The notes under the pieces are model-generated. The model searched no databases, was not told the DNA's origin, and saw nothing but the letters and a program-made list of their open reading frames with translations. Shown here in pieces: positions 8,672-17,552 of a stretch of DNA of 34,249 bases. Every line of letters starts with the position of its first letter. Within the stretch, counting starts at the first letter, position 1. Position numbers and translations under genes: made by a program. Origin of the DNA: Eubacteriales bacterium (GTDB lineage: Bacteria; Bacillota; Clostridia; Lachnospirales; Lachnospiraceae); assembly GCA_030524715.1 (NCBI GenBank), contig JAUNGB010000059.1, positions 1-34,249 of the forward strand. The letters are read 5' to 3'.

Positions 8672-8698
8672 AAGAGACTGCATCTGAGGCAGTCTCTT
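8672..8698 (-). terminator. Probable terminator after the purine/alkD/sseB operon
   Basis: A perfect 10-bp stem, AAGAGACTGC with GCAGTCTCTT, has a 7-base loop, followed on the minus strand by TATTACTG. The T tract is short. It lies about 120 bases past the stop of the SseB-like gene. Read in the other direction the tail is AAGTATTGTTTTC. Confidence 0.55.
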
Positions 8699-8819
8699 AA
8701 GTATTGTTTTCCATCCGCTTTTCTTTATTGTAATGCTTCGGCCAAAGACAAATTGCATCCGTTCAGCCGCAATTATTCCGCAGCGCCATTCACAGATTTA
8801 CTGAACAGCCGTTTTCCGG

Positions 8820-9629
8820 TTAATCCTGTGTGGGCTGCGTAGGCTGTGTGGGCTGCCCGGGCTGAACGCCGATAATCTTATTGATCTGGTCTTTATTGAG
8901 AACCAGATTGAAGCCCATGGGATTGATCACATAGGCAACCGCCTGCTCAAGCATAATCTCAGGAAGCTTGGTAAAAGGAACCTTGATCAGGCGGAATTTC
9001 TTATCCTTTGCGAATTTCTCAGCCTCCATAACATCTGAGAATACAGGCTGGAGAACCTGGTCTTTTTTGTCCTTCAGATACGGAATATTGACCTTTTTAG
9101 GATCTTCCTCGTTTACGTCCATAGCGATCAGATATTCGGCTTTGCGCAGGTTTGCCAGAAGCTCTTCCTCCAGTTCACGGAGATTCTTGCGTTCCTCCTG
9201 TTTGACCGGACGGCGAAGCTCCTGCATAAAATAAATGCCGGAAAGCTGCAGGCTTGGATTCAAAAGCGGGCGTTTGGCCGGATCAATCTTGCTCATATCT
9301 GCCTGACGGGCGATATCCGTAAGGTCAACCTCAATTTTTTCTTCCCCGTCTACCCAGATAACGGTATTTACGCCAATGGCATATAAGGTGCCGTAAAACC
9401 TCGGATAATCCTTTTTCTCAAAACGCATTCCCATCAAAAGAATCTTCTCTTCTATATGCTTTTTGCCAAATTCCTTGATTCCTTCCTCTGTGGAAAAGAT
9501 CCAGGCCTGGTCATTGTAGGTTTCTTCATCGCAGGTCACATAGGGAAGCTTGGTTACCTGCGAATACGCCACATAAACCCGCTCCCTGTTCTGCAATTCC
9601 TTCACTGCTTCTTCTTTGCTTATTCCCAT
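8820..9629 (-). CDS. SseB family protein
   Basis: This 269-residue cytoplasmic protein resembles the SseB family (named for enhanced serine sensitivity in E. coli), whose biochemical role is not established. The C-terminal part has the SseB-like AYVINPMGFNLVLNKDQI pattern, and the N-terminal part an SseB-N-like block (VYVAYSQVTKLPYVTCDEE, AWIFSTEEGIKEF). It ends in a proline/glutamine/threonine tail made of repeated PTQ units, an odd low-complexity extension. Its start has GAGAGG upstream and lies only 4 bases after the alkD stop, so it is the last gene of that operon. Confidence 0.7.
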   Translation of the reverse strand: MGISKEEAVKELQNRERVYVAYSQVTKLPYVTCDEETYNDQAWIFSTEEGIKEFGKKHIEEKILLMGMRFEKKDYPRFYGTLYAIGVNTVIWVDGEEKIEVDLTDIARQADMSKIDPAKRPLLNPSLQLSGIYFMQELRRPVKQEERKNLRELEEELLANLRKAEYLIAMDVNEEDPKKVNIPYLKDKKDQVLQPVFSDVMEAEKFAKDKKFRLIKVPFTKLPEIMLEQAVAYVINPMGFNLVLNKDQINKIIGVQPGQPTQPTQPTQD

Positions 9630-9633
9630 TTTC

Positions 9634-10341
9634 TTAACCTCTCTGTTTCATTTCTCTTATGATGCTTTTCGTATCCTTGTCTACCCGGTAGGATTCCAGG
9701 ATTTTTTGTAATGCTTTTTTATAGGTAAAGTCATCAAGCTTGGGGCTATCCTTAAGCCAGGCAAGCACTTCCTCCGGAAAGGCGGCAAAATAAACGGAAA
9801 CTGCCCATGCAGCCGCCATTTTTGCATAGTACCCTTCCTGATGGATACTCTCCAGGCGTTTCAGGGCTTCTCCCAGGTATTCCACCTTAACGAAGTGGCT
9901 TAACAGCATGACGGCGCCAAACCTGGCTTCGTATTCTTCATCAGACGTAAAATATGGTTCCAGAAAATTCCAGTAATCCTCCGGGTATTTCTCCGCATCC
10001 TTCAGAGTGTTGCAAAAGCAGTCGCAGACAGCCCAGTTACGGATATCCGGCACAAAAGTACGGATAAGTTCCAGCCTTTTGGGATGTTCAAGCTTTGCAT
10101 AGGCAAGAACCAGCCCCCGCAGCATGGTCTCTTCATACCAGAGATCCTCTCCTTTGGCAAACCACTCTTCCCAGTCCTGCCGGGCAAGGCTCTTTGCCAG
10201 AGTCCGAAGGGCAGGAAGACGCACCCCCATAATATTATCGCAGCCCGGTACGAGCTTTCCGTGAAATTCCTGATAGGACGTATCCTGAAGCTCCTGCAGG
10301 CGCCGCCGTACCTCTTCGGCAGTCACTTTTTGTTTTTCCAT
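9634..10341 (-). CDS. AlkD-like DNA alkylation repair protein
   Basis: AlkD enzymes are HEAT-repeat DNA glycosylases that remove N3- and N7-alkylpurines without flipping the base. The ATG at 10341 (235 residues) is preferred over an upstream frame because the longer frame would overlap the purD end; an AGGAT lies upstream. The helical HEAT-like pattern runs throughout. The residues that match the catalytic set of Bacillus cereus AlkD are visible: W103 and D107 in WAVCD, and W179 in AAAWAVSV. Only 11 bases separate it from purD, so it is read as part of the purine operon. That association is probably transcriptional convenience rather than pathway logic. Confidence 0.85.
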   Translation of the reverse strand: MEKQKVTAEEVRRRLQELQDTSYQEFHGKLVPGCDNIMGVRLPALRTLAKSLARQDWEEWFAKGEDLWYEETMLRGLVLAYAKLEHPKRLELIRTFVPDIRNWAVCDCFCNTLKDAEKYPEDYWNFLEPYFTSDEEYEARFGAVMLLSHFVKVEYLGEALKRLESIHQEGYYAKMAAAWAVSVYFAAFPEEVLAWLKDSPKLDDFTYKKALQKILESYRVDKDTKSIIREMKQRG

Positions 10342-10352
10342 ATTTGTATATC

Positions 10353-11627
10353 CTATGCCTCGTCGATGGCCTTTCCGATATCGTGGCGCATATATTTGTT
10401 TGCAAAGGTGATCCATTCGGTCGCCTCATAGGCTTTCTTTCTGGCTTCTTTCAGATCGCTGCCCTTGGCGGTAATGCCCAGGACACGGCCTCCGTTGGTC
10501 ACAATCTGTCCATCCTGGAATTTCGTTCCCGCATGGAAACAGTAGTAGCCTTCCTTATCCTTGAAGTTTTCAAAGCCGTACATAGGAATGCCTTTTTCGT
10601 ATTTTACGGGGTAGCCCTCGCTGGCCAGCACCACACAAACCGCCGCATTATCCTCAAACTGCAGGTCGACCTGATCCAGAGTCCCGTTTATGCAGGCCTC
10701 CATCACCTCGATGATATCATTTTTCATTCTGGGAAGAACTACCTGCGCCTCCGGGTCCCCAAAACGCGCATTGTATTCCAGTACCTTCGGTCCGTCCTGT
10801 GTAAGCATCAGCCCGAAGAAAATAATTCCTACAAAGGGACGTCCTTCAGCGGCCATAGCGTCCACCGTCGGCTGATAAATGTACTTCTGGCAGAAGGCGT
10901 CCACTTCTTCTGTATAGAACGGGCTTGGAGAAAAGGTTCCCATTCCTCCGGTATTTAAACCTTTATCACCGTCCATGGCGCGCTTATGATCCTGGGCGGA
11001 GGTCATGGTTTTGATGGTTTTGCCGTCTACATAGGACAGTACGGAAACCTCACGTCCTGTCATAAACTCTTCGATAACCATGGTATTTCCGGCGCTTCCA
11101 AACTTTTTATCCTCCATGATCTCCTTCACGCCCTCTTCCGCTTCCCCGAGGGTATTGCAGATCAGTACGCCCTTACCGAGGGCGAGCCCGTCCGCCTTCA
11201 GGACGATGGGGAATTTTGCCTTGGTGCGAAGGTATTCCAGCGCTTTTTCCGGGTCGTCAAAATTTTCATATGCCGCGGTGGGAATATTATATTTTTTCAT
11301 TAAATCCTTGGAAAAGGCCTTGGAGCCTTCCAGAATGGCTGCATTTTTACGCGGTCCGAAAACCTTAAGACCCCTTGCCTCGAATACGTCTACCACGCCG
11401 CCTACCAGCGGGTCGTCCATGCCGATAATGGTCAGGTCAATGGCCTTTTCCTCGGCAAAATCCGCCAGCTTTTCAAATTCCATAGCGCCGATTGAAACAC
11501 ACTCCGCATACTCGGAAATACCTGCGTTGCCGGGCGCGCAGTAAATTTTATCTACCTTCGGGCTTTTTGCCACGCTCCAGGCAATGGCATGCTCTCTTCC
11601 GCCGCTTCCTACGATCAATACTTTCAT
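10353..11627 (-). CDS. purD: Phosphoribosylamine-glycine ligase (GAR synthetase)
   Basis: PurD catalyses the ATP-dependent joining of phosphoribosylamine and glycine, step two of de novo purine synthesis. The 424-residue length is standard. It begins with MKVLIVGSGGREHAIAWSV, the family N-terminal nucleotide-binding signature. It contains the ATP-grasp segment (KADGLALGKGVLIC) and the diagnostic LEYNARFGDPEAQVVLPRM motif. The start has AAAGGAG upstream. It follows purN after a 104-base gap that contains short tandem repeats and no terminator. Confidence 0.97.
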   Translation of the reverse strand: MKVLIVGSGGREHAIAWSVAKSPKVDKIYCAPGNAGISEYAECVSIGAMEFEKLADFAEEKAIDLTIIGMDDPLVGGVVDVFEARGLKVFGPRKNAAILEGSKAFSKDLMKKYNIPTAAYENFDDPEKALEYLRTKAKFPIVLKADGLALGKGVLICNTLGEAEEGVKEIMEDKKFGSAGNTMVIEEFMTGREVSVLSYVDGKTIKTMTSAQDHKRAMDGDKGLNTGGMGTFSPSPFYTEEVDAFCQKYIYQPTVDAMAAEGRPFVGIIFFGLMLTQDGPKVLEYNARFGDPEAQVVLPRMKNDIIEVMEACINGTLDQVDLQFEDNAAVCVVLASEGYPVKYEKGIPMYGFENFKDKEGYYCFHAGTKFQDGQIVTNGGRVLGITAKGSDLKEARKKAYEATEWITFANKYMRHDIGKAIDEA

Positions 11628-11683
11628 GTCCCTTACTCCTTTATGGAAACTTTTACTTTTCTGTAAAAGATTTACTTTTTTAC

Positions 11684-11733
11684 GGAAATTCCTGCTTCTC
11701 TGCGGAAATTCCTGCTTCTCTATGGAAATTCCT
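11684..11733. repeat. 20-bp tandem repeat at the 3' end of purN
   Basis: Two full 20-base units (GGAAATTCCTGCTTCTCTGC at 11684-11703 and a version ending AT at 11704-11723) are followed by a partial third unit at 11724-11733, whose last bases reach into the purN stop codon. Looser related sequence extends to 11641. Each unit carries the palindrome GGAAATTCC. This looks like slippage-type expansion in the purN-purD gap. Confidence 0.75.
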
Positions 11734-12358
11734 ATTCCGTTACGAATACCTTTCCGTCTGTAACCGTTACTTTATCGTTTGCGATCAGGTCGATGGCCCT
11801 GGGAAGGATCTTCCACTCCGCCTGCTCCATAACGCGCTTCTGAAGAATCTCAGGGGTATCTCCCTGCTGTACTTCCACTGCTTTCTGCAGAATAATGGGG
11901 CCGGTATCTGTCCCGGCATCCACAAAATGTACTGTAGCGCCGGTCACCTTTACGCCTCTTCCCAGAACTCCCTCGTGGACACGCAGGCCATAATATCCCA
12001 CTCCGCAGAAGGACGGGATCAGAGACGGATGGATGTTGATGATCCTGTTTGGATATGCTTCTACGATCATGGACGGAATAGCTACCAGATAGCCCGCCAG
12101 CACCACCAGATCCACCCCTGCCGCCTGCAGTTCCGAAAGCAAGGCTTTGTGGAACTCTTCCCTGCTCCCGTATTGTTTCGGAGAAATACAGATTCCCCTG
12201 ACGCCATGGTTCTTCGCACGTTCCAGGGCATATGCTCCCCTGTTATTACTGATCACCACTTCTACCTTTGCATTGGTGATGTTTCCGTTATCAATCGCGT
12301 CCAGGATTGCCTGCAGATTCGTTCCCCCGCCAGAAACCAGAACGCCTAATTTTAACAT
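11732..12358 (-). CDS. purN: Phosphoribosylglycinamide formyltransferase (GAR transformylase)
   Basis: PurN transfers a formyl group from 10-formyltetrahydrofolate to GAR, step three of purine synthesis. The 208-residue length matches the family. It starts [18 protein letters not shown], the phosphate-binding loop. The catalytic triad equivalents are visible: N108 and H110 in [10 protein letters not shown], and D151 in the AGTDTGPII segment. The start ATG overlaps the purM stop by 7 bases and uses a GGGAG site inside purM, indicating translational coupling. Confidence 0.96.
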   Translation of the reverse strand: MLKLGVLVSGGGTNLQAILDAIDNGNITNAKVEVVISNNRGAYALERAKNHGVRGICISPKQYGSREEFHKALLSELQAAGVDLVVLAGYLVAIPSMIVEAYPNRIINIHPSLIPSFCGVGYYGLRVHEGVLGRGVKVTGATVHFVDAGTDTGPIILQKAVEVQQGDTPEILQKRVMEQAEWKILPRAIDLIANDKVTVTDGKVFVTE

Positions 12359-13377
12359 AAGGTCACTCCCTTTTCGCCTTCTTCAATACGGCCTACCACA
12401 TAAGGAGTCTCCCCTGCAGCACGGATTGCTTCCATGGTTTTGTCCACGTCTGCGGCATCCACGGCAAGGACCATTCCAAGTCCCATATTATAGGTGTTAT
12501 ACATCATTTTCTCTTCAATATCTCCGGTCTTTGCCAGCAGTTTGAAAATCGGCAGCACCGGATAGCTGTCTTTTTCGATGACAGCACGGGTACCTTCTTT
12601 TAACATACGGGGTACATTTTCGTAGAAGCCGCCGCCTGTGATATGGCTGCACGCATGGATACGTACTCCGGCATTTTTGATGCTCTTCAATGCCTTTACA
12701 TAAATTTTGGTCGGCGCGATCAGAGCCTCTCCCAAAGTGGTTCCCAGCTCGTCATAGTAGGTATCCAGGGCTTCCTTATTCATCTCAAACACCTTGCGGA
12801 CCAAAGAGAAACCATTGCTGTGCACCCCGGAGGAAGCCATACCGATCAGTACGTCCCCGGCCTTCAGATCCTCGCCTGTGATCAGGTCTTTTTTATCTAC
12901 AATGCCTACGGCAAAGCCTGCAAGATCATATTCATCCACCGGATAAAAGCCCGGCATTTCCGCTGTTTCTCCTCCGATCAGAGCCGCGGACGACTGGCTG
13001 CAGCCTTCTGCCACGCCTTTTACGATCTCCGCGATCTTTTCCGGATAGTTTTTGCCGCATGCAATATAATCCAGGAAAAACAGCGGTTCGCCTCCTGCGC
13101 ACGCAATATCGTTCACACACATGGCCACGCAGTCGATGCCTACGGTATCATGCTTGTCAAGGATAAACGCAAGCTTTAATTTGGTTCCCACGCCGTCAGT
13201 TCCGGAAACAAGAGTAGGTTCTTCCATATCCTTAAAAGCGCTCATGGAAAAAGCGCCGGAAAAGCCTCCGATACCTCCCAGAACCTCCGGTCTCATAGTC
13301 TTTGCAATATGCTGTTTCATCAATTCTACGGATTTATATCCTGCCTCAATGTCAACGCCCGCGTTCTTATAATCCAT
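12352..13377 (-). CDS. purM: Phosphoribosylformylglycinamidine cyclo-ligase (AIR synthetase)
   Basis: PurM closes the imidazole ring of FGAM with ATP to give AIR, step five of purine synthesis. At 341 residues it has normal length. Family motifs include [42 protein letters not shown] and [15 protein letters not shown]. The start at 13377 has GGGAGG upstream. It sits between purE (97-base gap with two mutually exclusive hairpins) and purN (7-base overlap). Confidence 0.97.
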   Translation of the reverse strand: MDYKNAGVDIEAGYKSVELMKQHIAKTMRPEVLGGIGGFSGAFSMSAFKDMEEPTLVSGTDGVGTKLKLAFILDKHDTVGIDCVAMCVNDIACAGGEPLFFLDYIACGKNYPEKIAEIVKGVAEGCSQSSAALIGGETAEMPGFYPVDEYDLAGFAVGIVDKKDLITGEDLKAGDVLIGMASSGVHSNGFSLVRKVFEMNKEALDTYYDELGTTLGEALIAPTKIYVKALKSIKNAGVRIHACSHITGGGFYENVPRMLKEGTRAVIEKDSYPVLPIFKLLAKTGDIEEKMMYNTYNMGLGMVLAVDAADVDKTMEAIRAAGETPYVVGRIEEGEKGVTLC

Positions 13378-13426
13378 AATGTTCCTCCCTCTGGTGTTAT
13401 GATTTATCTGTTCAAGACTTGCTCAT

Positions 13427-13456
13427 CTTCGGCCGCGCCTCCGAAGCTGCGCGGCC
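13427..13456 (-). other. Overlapping alternative hairpins between purE and purM
   Basis: GGCCGCGC (13431-13438) pairs with GCGCGGCC (13449-13456) around a 10-base loop. Alternatively CTTCGG (13427-13432) pairs with CCGAAG (13441-13446). The two stems share bases and cannot coexist. There is no T tract on either side. Confidence 0.5.
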
Positions 13457-13474
13457 TTCTTTCCATCTTTAACC

Positions 13475-13975
13475 CTAATAATTCTTATAGCCAACTTCCT
13501 GCAGTCTTGCATCCTTAGCTTCAACCTGCTCTTTCAGTTCCTGGCTGTAAGCCTTTAAACGGCCAAGGAGCTCTTCGTCAGAGGTGGCAAGGATTTTAGC
13601 CGCCAGAAGTCCTGCGTTTGCGCCTCCGTTAATGGCTACGGTCGCTACCGGAATACCGGTCGGCATCTGTACGATGGAGTACAGGGAATCTCTGCCTCCA
13701 AGGGAAGTGGTGTGCATGGGGATTCCGATGACAGGCATTGGGAAAATAGCTGCGCACATACCCGGAAGATGCGCGGCCATTCCTGCTCCGGCGATGATCA
13801 CCTTGAAGCCTTTTTCCTCGGCAGTCTTCGCATAATCAAAAAATACGTCGGGTTCTCTGTGAGCGGAAATGATCTTCATCTCGTATCCGATACCCAGCTT
13901 GTCGAGAATATCCGCGGCCTTGCTCATAACGGGCATATCAGAATCACTGCCCATAACTATTCCTACTTTTTTCAT
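13475..13975 (-). CDS. purE: N5-carboxyaminoimidazole ribonucleotide mutase (PurE, class I)
   Basis: PurE class I moves the carboxyl of N5-CAIR to C4, giving CAIR. The 166-residue length and the motifs GSDSDMPVM (substrate phosphate loop), SAHREPD and AGMAAHLPGM are diagnostic. It is the first gene of the purE-purM-purN-purD operon and is preceded by a near-consensus promoter. purK, purC, purF and purL are not in this window. The start has AAGGAG upstream. Confidence 0.97.
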   Translation of the reverse strand: MKKVGIVMGSDSDMPVMSKAADILDKLGIGYEMKIISAHREPDVFFDYAKTAEEKGFKVIIAGAGMAAHLPGMCAAIFPMPVIGIPMHTTSLGGRDSLYSIVQMPTGIPVATVAINGGANAGLLAAKILATSDEELLGRLKAYSQELKEQVEAKDARLQEVGYKNY

Positions 13976-14023
13976 GGTTTTCTCCTTGTAAAAAAGATTG
14001 TTTTTTATTGGTTTTATAGGTTG

Positions 14024-14052
14024 ATTCTACTAATATTCTGTTTTTCTGTCAA
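14024..14052 (-). promoter_or_regulatory. Promoter of the purine operon
   Basis: On the minus strand a perfect TTGACA (14052-14047) is followed after 17 bases by TAGAAT (14029-14024), one mismatch from consensus. Transcription would start near 14017, leaving a leader of about 42 bases. That is too short for a guanine riboswitch, and none is seen. Confidence 0.8.
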
Positions 14053-14064
14053 TATAAAAAATGT

Positions 14065-16098
14065 CTATTCCTGAAAAGGAAGGTTCAATTCTTCTGTTCC
14101 CGGCAGGACAAAACGGCCGTTTTCTATGATGCGCGTTCTGTTTCCCTCATCGTCGATCACGCTGATACTTCCCAGTTCCTCGTAAGGAATGGTAATATCC
14201 GTATGGCATCCGTAATAGGCGCGGCTGATATCCTCTTTGCGCAGCAGGGAAATCTCATTGTCCCTGGCAATGATCTCCTTGCCATCCGGATTATACACCG
14301 GAGTATCCTCAGCCCAGCTATAACAGGTATCTCCCACAGCAAAATGCGGTCCCATCTTTTCCGCTATCAGGATCGGAAGCTTATCGGCAATATTGTATTT
14401 CCGCGCCGCCACATAAGCGGTGGTATTCGTACCGATGGCAAACTCTCCCATAGGAATCTTTATATGATGATGCAGGATATTGTCGTCAATATACTTACGG
14501 TTTTCTTCTTCATCCTCAAAGTTAGCACAGGTATAATCGATCACCTGTCCGCAGTCAAACACCAGCTTCAGATCCTTAAACTGGAGACCGTTTAAGTACA
14601 CCTTCTTCACATGAAGAGTGCCGCCTGTTCCCGCAAGCACGGGGGAAGTAAACACCTCGCCTACCGGGATATTCACATCAGCCACACAGTTCTCAAAATT
14701 TGTCTGCTTCTCCGGATCCTCCAGGGTGTGCAGATGGATAAGAAGGTCTGTTTCGTTTTCTTCTCTTCCCTTGACCTCCACCCATTCGCAGGGGTCCAGC
14801 GTATCAATGATAAGCTTTTGGATACGCTCATACTGCTTATAATCCAGTGTATTGATCCTTACGATCTCCCGAAAAATCTCCGGGAAATTGCCGCCGATCT
14901 CCGGCACCGGGTATGCGATAATGGTAAAGCTTCTCTCATCGCCTTTAATATAACGGTTCACGATCTGTCCTGACTCGTTATCCATTTCCACCTGCAGTTT
15001 CTGCTGCGCTTCGCCAAGCGTCCATGCCTGGGGTTTATTCACAGGTGCAAAGGGAGCTTCCCCAAAGGTTTCAATGCAGGCAGGCCCGCCGTGTACGTCG
15101 GCAAGCTCTTTAAAATTTTCGTATGCGTTCTGCAGGGAACGTAGCTTGCGCTTTACAAAATCACTGTCCAGAAACAGCGCGCAGTCCTGACGGTGGTCAT
15201 AGTCGTACTGAGGGTTCACAATGCCTCCTGTATAACCTACACGGTTATACCCTTTCTTATTGACGGCATGAGTGGCATAACGGTAGATCACCGGCTCAAG
15301 GCCCATCTGTCCAAACTGCCGCACGGCAGCCCTGACCATACGTTCAAACCCAAGATTATAGCGGATATTTACGGTTTTTTTCTTAGTAATATCCTTTCTT
15401 CCGTTAATAAACCCGATACGGTACCCCTCCGTATAGGTTCTTGCCATAGCGTCAATCTGCTCTTCAGAAAGGGAATTCAAAAATTCTGCAATACCCCGTT
15501 CATTGGAGGATACATATTCCCCGTAGCGGTACAGGTAACGGAGGTCGTTTAAGTCCGAATCCATAACGATCCTTACCGCAAAATCCAGTTGAGGATCGAT
15601 CCCCTCCTGAACCCTCTGTTCCACCATATCCTGACAATAATCATTTACATAGGAACGCAGGATTTCTTTAACTGTCTCCGGCCTGGGAATCTCCGTATCA
15701 CAAAAAGCAGAATAAACTTCCAGAAACAGCTCCATGCCTACAGTATAATCCCACCATTTTTTTTCGTAGGCATAGGCGATATCGCCCCGAAGCTCTGCAT
15801 ACAAAAACGTAAATGCCTGGCCGTATTCTCCCAGCTTTTCCTGCGCGTATGCAGGATTGCCATAGCTGCGCCCATAATTTTCCGGAAAAATATCCTCATA
15901 CAGTTCCCGGTTCTCCCGTTCCATTTCCTCCAGGGTTTCCTCTTTGTTTTCCTTTTCCAGCACCTTCATTGTCTTTTCCAGAAAACCGGCCGTTCTGCAA
16001 AAAAAGTCAAGAAACGGTTCCTTCACGGTCCGTTCCTTTTCAATTTCCAAAACCCTTTCTTTTGCAAGCGTATAGCGCTCCATCATCCATTCGTCCAA
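14065..16098 (-). CDS. M29 family metallo-aminopeptidase with a long N-terminal extension
   Basis: The start is a TTG at 16098, with GGAG 8 bases upstream. The 677 residues are almost twice the usual M29 length (about 370-415). The C-terminal half is a recognisable AmpS/AmpT-type aminopeptidase. All metal-ligand positions appear kept: E481 in NIPVGEVFTSP, E552 in MGEFAIGTN, H585 in GPHFAVGD, Y593, and H632 with D634 in CHTDITI. Residues 1 to about 290 are mostly helical, acidic and unlike any family I recognise (WWDYTVGMELFLEVY, YLYRYGEYV). No signal peptide is present, so it is probably cytoplasmic. It ends the pyrE cluster; its stop lies 12 bases before the purine promoter, with no terminator between. 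Confidence 0.85.
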   Translation of the reverse strand: MDEWMMERYTLAKERVLEIEKERTVKEPFLDFFCRTAGFLEKTMKVLEKENKEETLEEMERENRELYEDIFPENYGRSYGNPAYAQEKLGEYGQAFTFLYAELRGDIAYAYEKKWWDYTVGMELFLEVYSAFCDTEIPRPETVKEILRSYVNDYCQDMVEQRVQEGIDPQLDFAVRIVMDSDLNDLRYLYRYGEYVSSNERGIAEFLNSLSEEQIDAMARTYTEGYRIGFINGRKDITKKKTVNIRYNLGFERMVRAAVRQFGQMGLEPVIYRYATHAVNKKGYNRVGYTGGIVNPQYDYDHRQDCALFLDSDFVKRKLRSLQNAYENFKELADVHGGPACIETFGEAPFAPVNKPQAWTLGEAQQKLQVEMDNESGQIVNRYIKGDERSFTIIAYPVPEIGGNFPEIFREIVRINTLDYKQYERIQKLIIDTLDPCEWVEVKGREENETDLLIHLHTLEDPEKQTNFENCVADVNIPVGEVFTSPVLAGTGGTLHVKKVYLNGLQFKDLKLVFDCGQVIDYTCANFEDEEENRKYIDDNILHHHIKIPMGEFAIGTNTTAYVAARKYNIADKLPILIAEKMGPHFAVGDTCYSWAEDTPVYNPDGKEIIARDNEISLLRKEDISRAYYGCHTDITIPYEELGSISVIDDEGNRTRIIENGRFVLPGTEELNLPFQE

Positions 16099-16123
16099 GA
16101 TTTCATCTCCACTTCATTATAAA

Positions 16124-16735
16124 TTAGCTTTTGGGGTCATAAGACATATCGTCGATCACATGGCCTCTCTGCACATGCTTATCAATAAGCTCCTGCATAT
16201 ATTCCCATATTTCCCTGGAGCCTTCTCCTGTATACTGGTTCCGTTTATAGATCTGGCTTTTTTTCACCTGATGCTCGGTCCAGCTCTTACCGTCCGAAGC
16301 ATCATTTAAAAACAGCGGCTGGCTGTTATCCAGCATATGGGCGTATTTTGCCTCCGGCGTTTCGTAGGCTTCAAATTCCTCCCACAGTCCCCGCATCATC
16401 CTGCCCTGGTCCGCCGGAAGGATCCCGAAAATACGGTCCGCCGCTTTCTTTTCTCTTTCTTCCTTTGTGGCGGCGGCCGCCTCGTCGTAGGCATAGCTGT
16501 CTCCCGCATCAATTTCTACCAGGTCATGGATAAGAACCATGGTAACCACCTTTGACAGGTCGATCTCTTCATTGGCATATTCCTTCAGCAAAACCGCCAT
16601 CAGCGCCAGATGCCAGGAATGTTCGGCGTCATTCTCTTTACGCCTGCCGTCCGCCAGGTAGGTCTGGCGGTAAATATTTTTCACTTTATCCACTTCGATG
16701 ATAAATTCCATTTGTTTTTTTAAACGTTCCGTCAT
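16124..16735 (-). CDS. HD domain phosphohydrolase (HDDC2/YfbR-like)
   Basis: This 203-residue protein has the HD superfamily metal site: H39 in DAEHSWHLALMA, and H70-D71 in MVLIHDLVEIDAGD. The overall pattern resembles HDDC2/YfbR-type enzymes, which hydrolyse 5'-deoxynucleoside monophosphates. The exact substrate cannot be read. A nucleotide role would suit its neighbour pyrE. The start has GGGAG 8 bases upstream. It lies 3 bases after the small membrane protein gene and 25 bases before the long M29 gene. Confidence 0.8.
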   Translation of the reverse strand: MTERLKKQMEFIIEVDKVKNIYRQTYLADGRRKENDAEHSWHLALMAVLLKEYANEEIDLSKVVTMVLIHDLVEIDAGDSYAYDEAAAATKEEREKKAADRIFGILPADQGRMMRGLWEEFEAYETPEAKYAHMLDNSQPLFLNDASDGKSWTEHQVKKSQIYKRNQYTGEGSREIWEYMQELIDKHVQRGHVIDDMSYDPKS

Positions 16736-16738
16736 TTT

Positions 16739-17053
16739 TCACACTCCCATTAAAAAAAAGCCCAGCCATCCCACCATGATGATCCCATTTGTAATAGAAC
16801 CCACAATGCTGGTGCGGTGCATACGCTTCTTTTCTGAAAAACTTAACAGCCCCATAATAAAACCATAAACCGAGAGAAGCGCGGCAAACAGGCTGATGCC
16901 TCCCACGATAAAGCCGTAGCTGCCCTCAAGGAAAAATGCTGTAAGGACAGCCGCCAGAAACAGAAGGAAGGAGGCCGCCGCAAGCCCCACTGACCATTTA
17001 CCTTTACAGGCTTCTTTTTCTTTTGCAAATGCATATCTATATCTTTTTGCCAT
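16739..17053 (-). CDS. Small three-helix membrane protein of unknown function (possibly DUF6142)
   Basis: The 104-residue protein has a basic N-terminus (MAKRYRYAFAKEKEACKGK) followed by three hydrophobic helices at about 21-43, 47-72 and 83-104. The short loop between the last two is basic (SEKKRMHR). I recall similar Lachnospiraceae proteins being placed in DUF6142, but cannot confirm it. The start has GAGGAG upstream and overlaps the vanZ end by 17 bases, so the two are probably translated together. Confidence 0.7.
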   Translation of the reverse strand: MAKRYRYAFAKEKEACKGKWSVGLAAASFLLFLAAVLTAFFLEGSYGFIVGGISLFAALLSVYGFIMGLLSFSEKKRMHRTSIVGSITNGIIMVGWLGFFLMGV

Positions 17054-17510
17054 AATATGCTCTCCTCAGATGATTACAGACAGTGAACAAAATATAGCCG
17101 ATAACGGCGCCCAAAGTATTCAGGATCATGTCATCCACGTCAAAGCATCCAACCTTGGTAATAAGCTGTATTGTTTCCACACAGAGACTCAGACAGAATC
17201 CTGATAAAATAGTCACAAAACCGCTCCGAAGGCCCGGATGGAGTACCGGGAGGATCAAACCATATGGAATGAACCCCAGTACATTTCCAAAAATATTTGT
17301 AAAAACAGCAAAAAACCCTAACTGCTCCCTGTAAATCCAGAATCGCCTGATTTCCACCAGCGGAACCAGGTTGTAACGGTACTCCCGCTCTGCCTGCGCA
17401 ACACGTCCGTATCCCTCCGAAAAAAACAGAAAGTACATAAGCAGCAATACATAAAGTATAAACAGCAAAAATCCCGTGCGCTGGATCACATGCTTTGTTT
17501 CTTTTTTCAA
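17037..17510 (-). CDS. VanZ family membrane protein
   Basis: This 157-residue integral membrane protein has about four to five helices and the VanZ-like pattern NIFGNVLGFIPYGLILP and QLITKVGCFDVDDMILNTLGAVIGY. VanZ itself gives low-level teicoplanin resistance, but most family members have no known role and context here does not suggest glycopeptide resistance. Translation appears to start at TTG (17510-17508), just after GGGGAG; no in-frame ATG is available near the first helix. The spacing of that site to the TTG is short. Confidence 0.8.
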   Translation of the reverse strand: MKKETKHVIQRTGFLLFILYVLLLMYFLFFSEGYGRVAQAEREYRYNLVPLVEIRRFWIYREQLGFFAVFTNIFGNVLGFIPYGLILPVLHPGLRSGFVTILSGFCLSLCVETIQLITKVGCFDVDDMILNTLGAVIGYILFTVCNHLRRAYYGKKI

Positions 17511-17520
17511 TGTTCTCCCC

Positions 17521-17552
17521 TATCTATAACAAAATCTATCTATAACAAAATC
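17521..17552. repeat. 16-bp tandem duplication at the 3' end of the 50-residue gene
   Basis: TATCTATAACAAAATC occurs twice in direct tandem (17521-17536 and 17537-17552). The second copy covers the stop codon and last codons of the small membrane protein, so the duplication has set where that protein ends. Confidence 0.7.

Noticed and set aside
8567-8842. 91-codon plus-strand frame and a 61-codon minus-strand frame (8469-8654) in the gntR upstream region
   Set aside because: Both run through palindromes and terminator stems, lack ribosome binding sites and look like translated intergenic DNA.
11684-11733. CRISPR array
   Set aside because: The repeats are contiguous 20-base units without spacers and there are no cas genes.
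13976-14064. Guanine/purine riboswitch before purE
   Set aside because: The promoter lies so close that only about 42 leader bases remain, too few for the aptamer, and no conserved core is seen.
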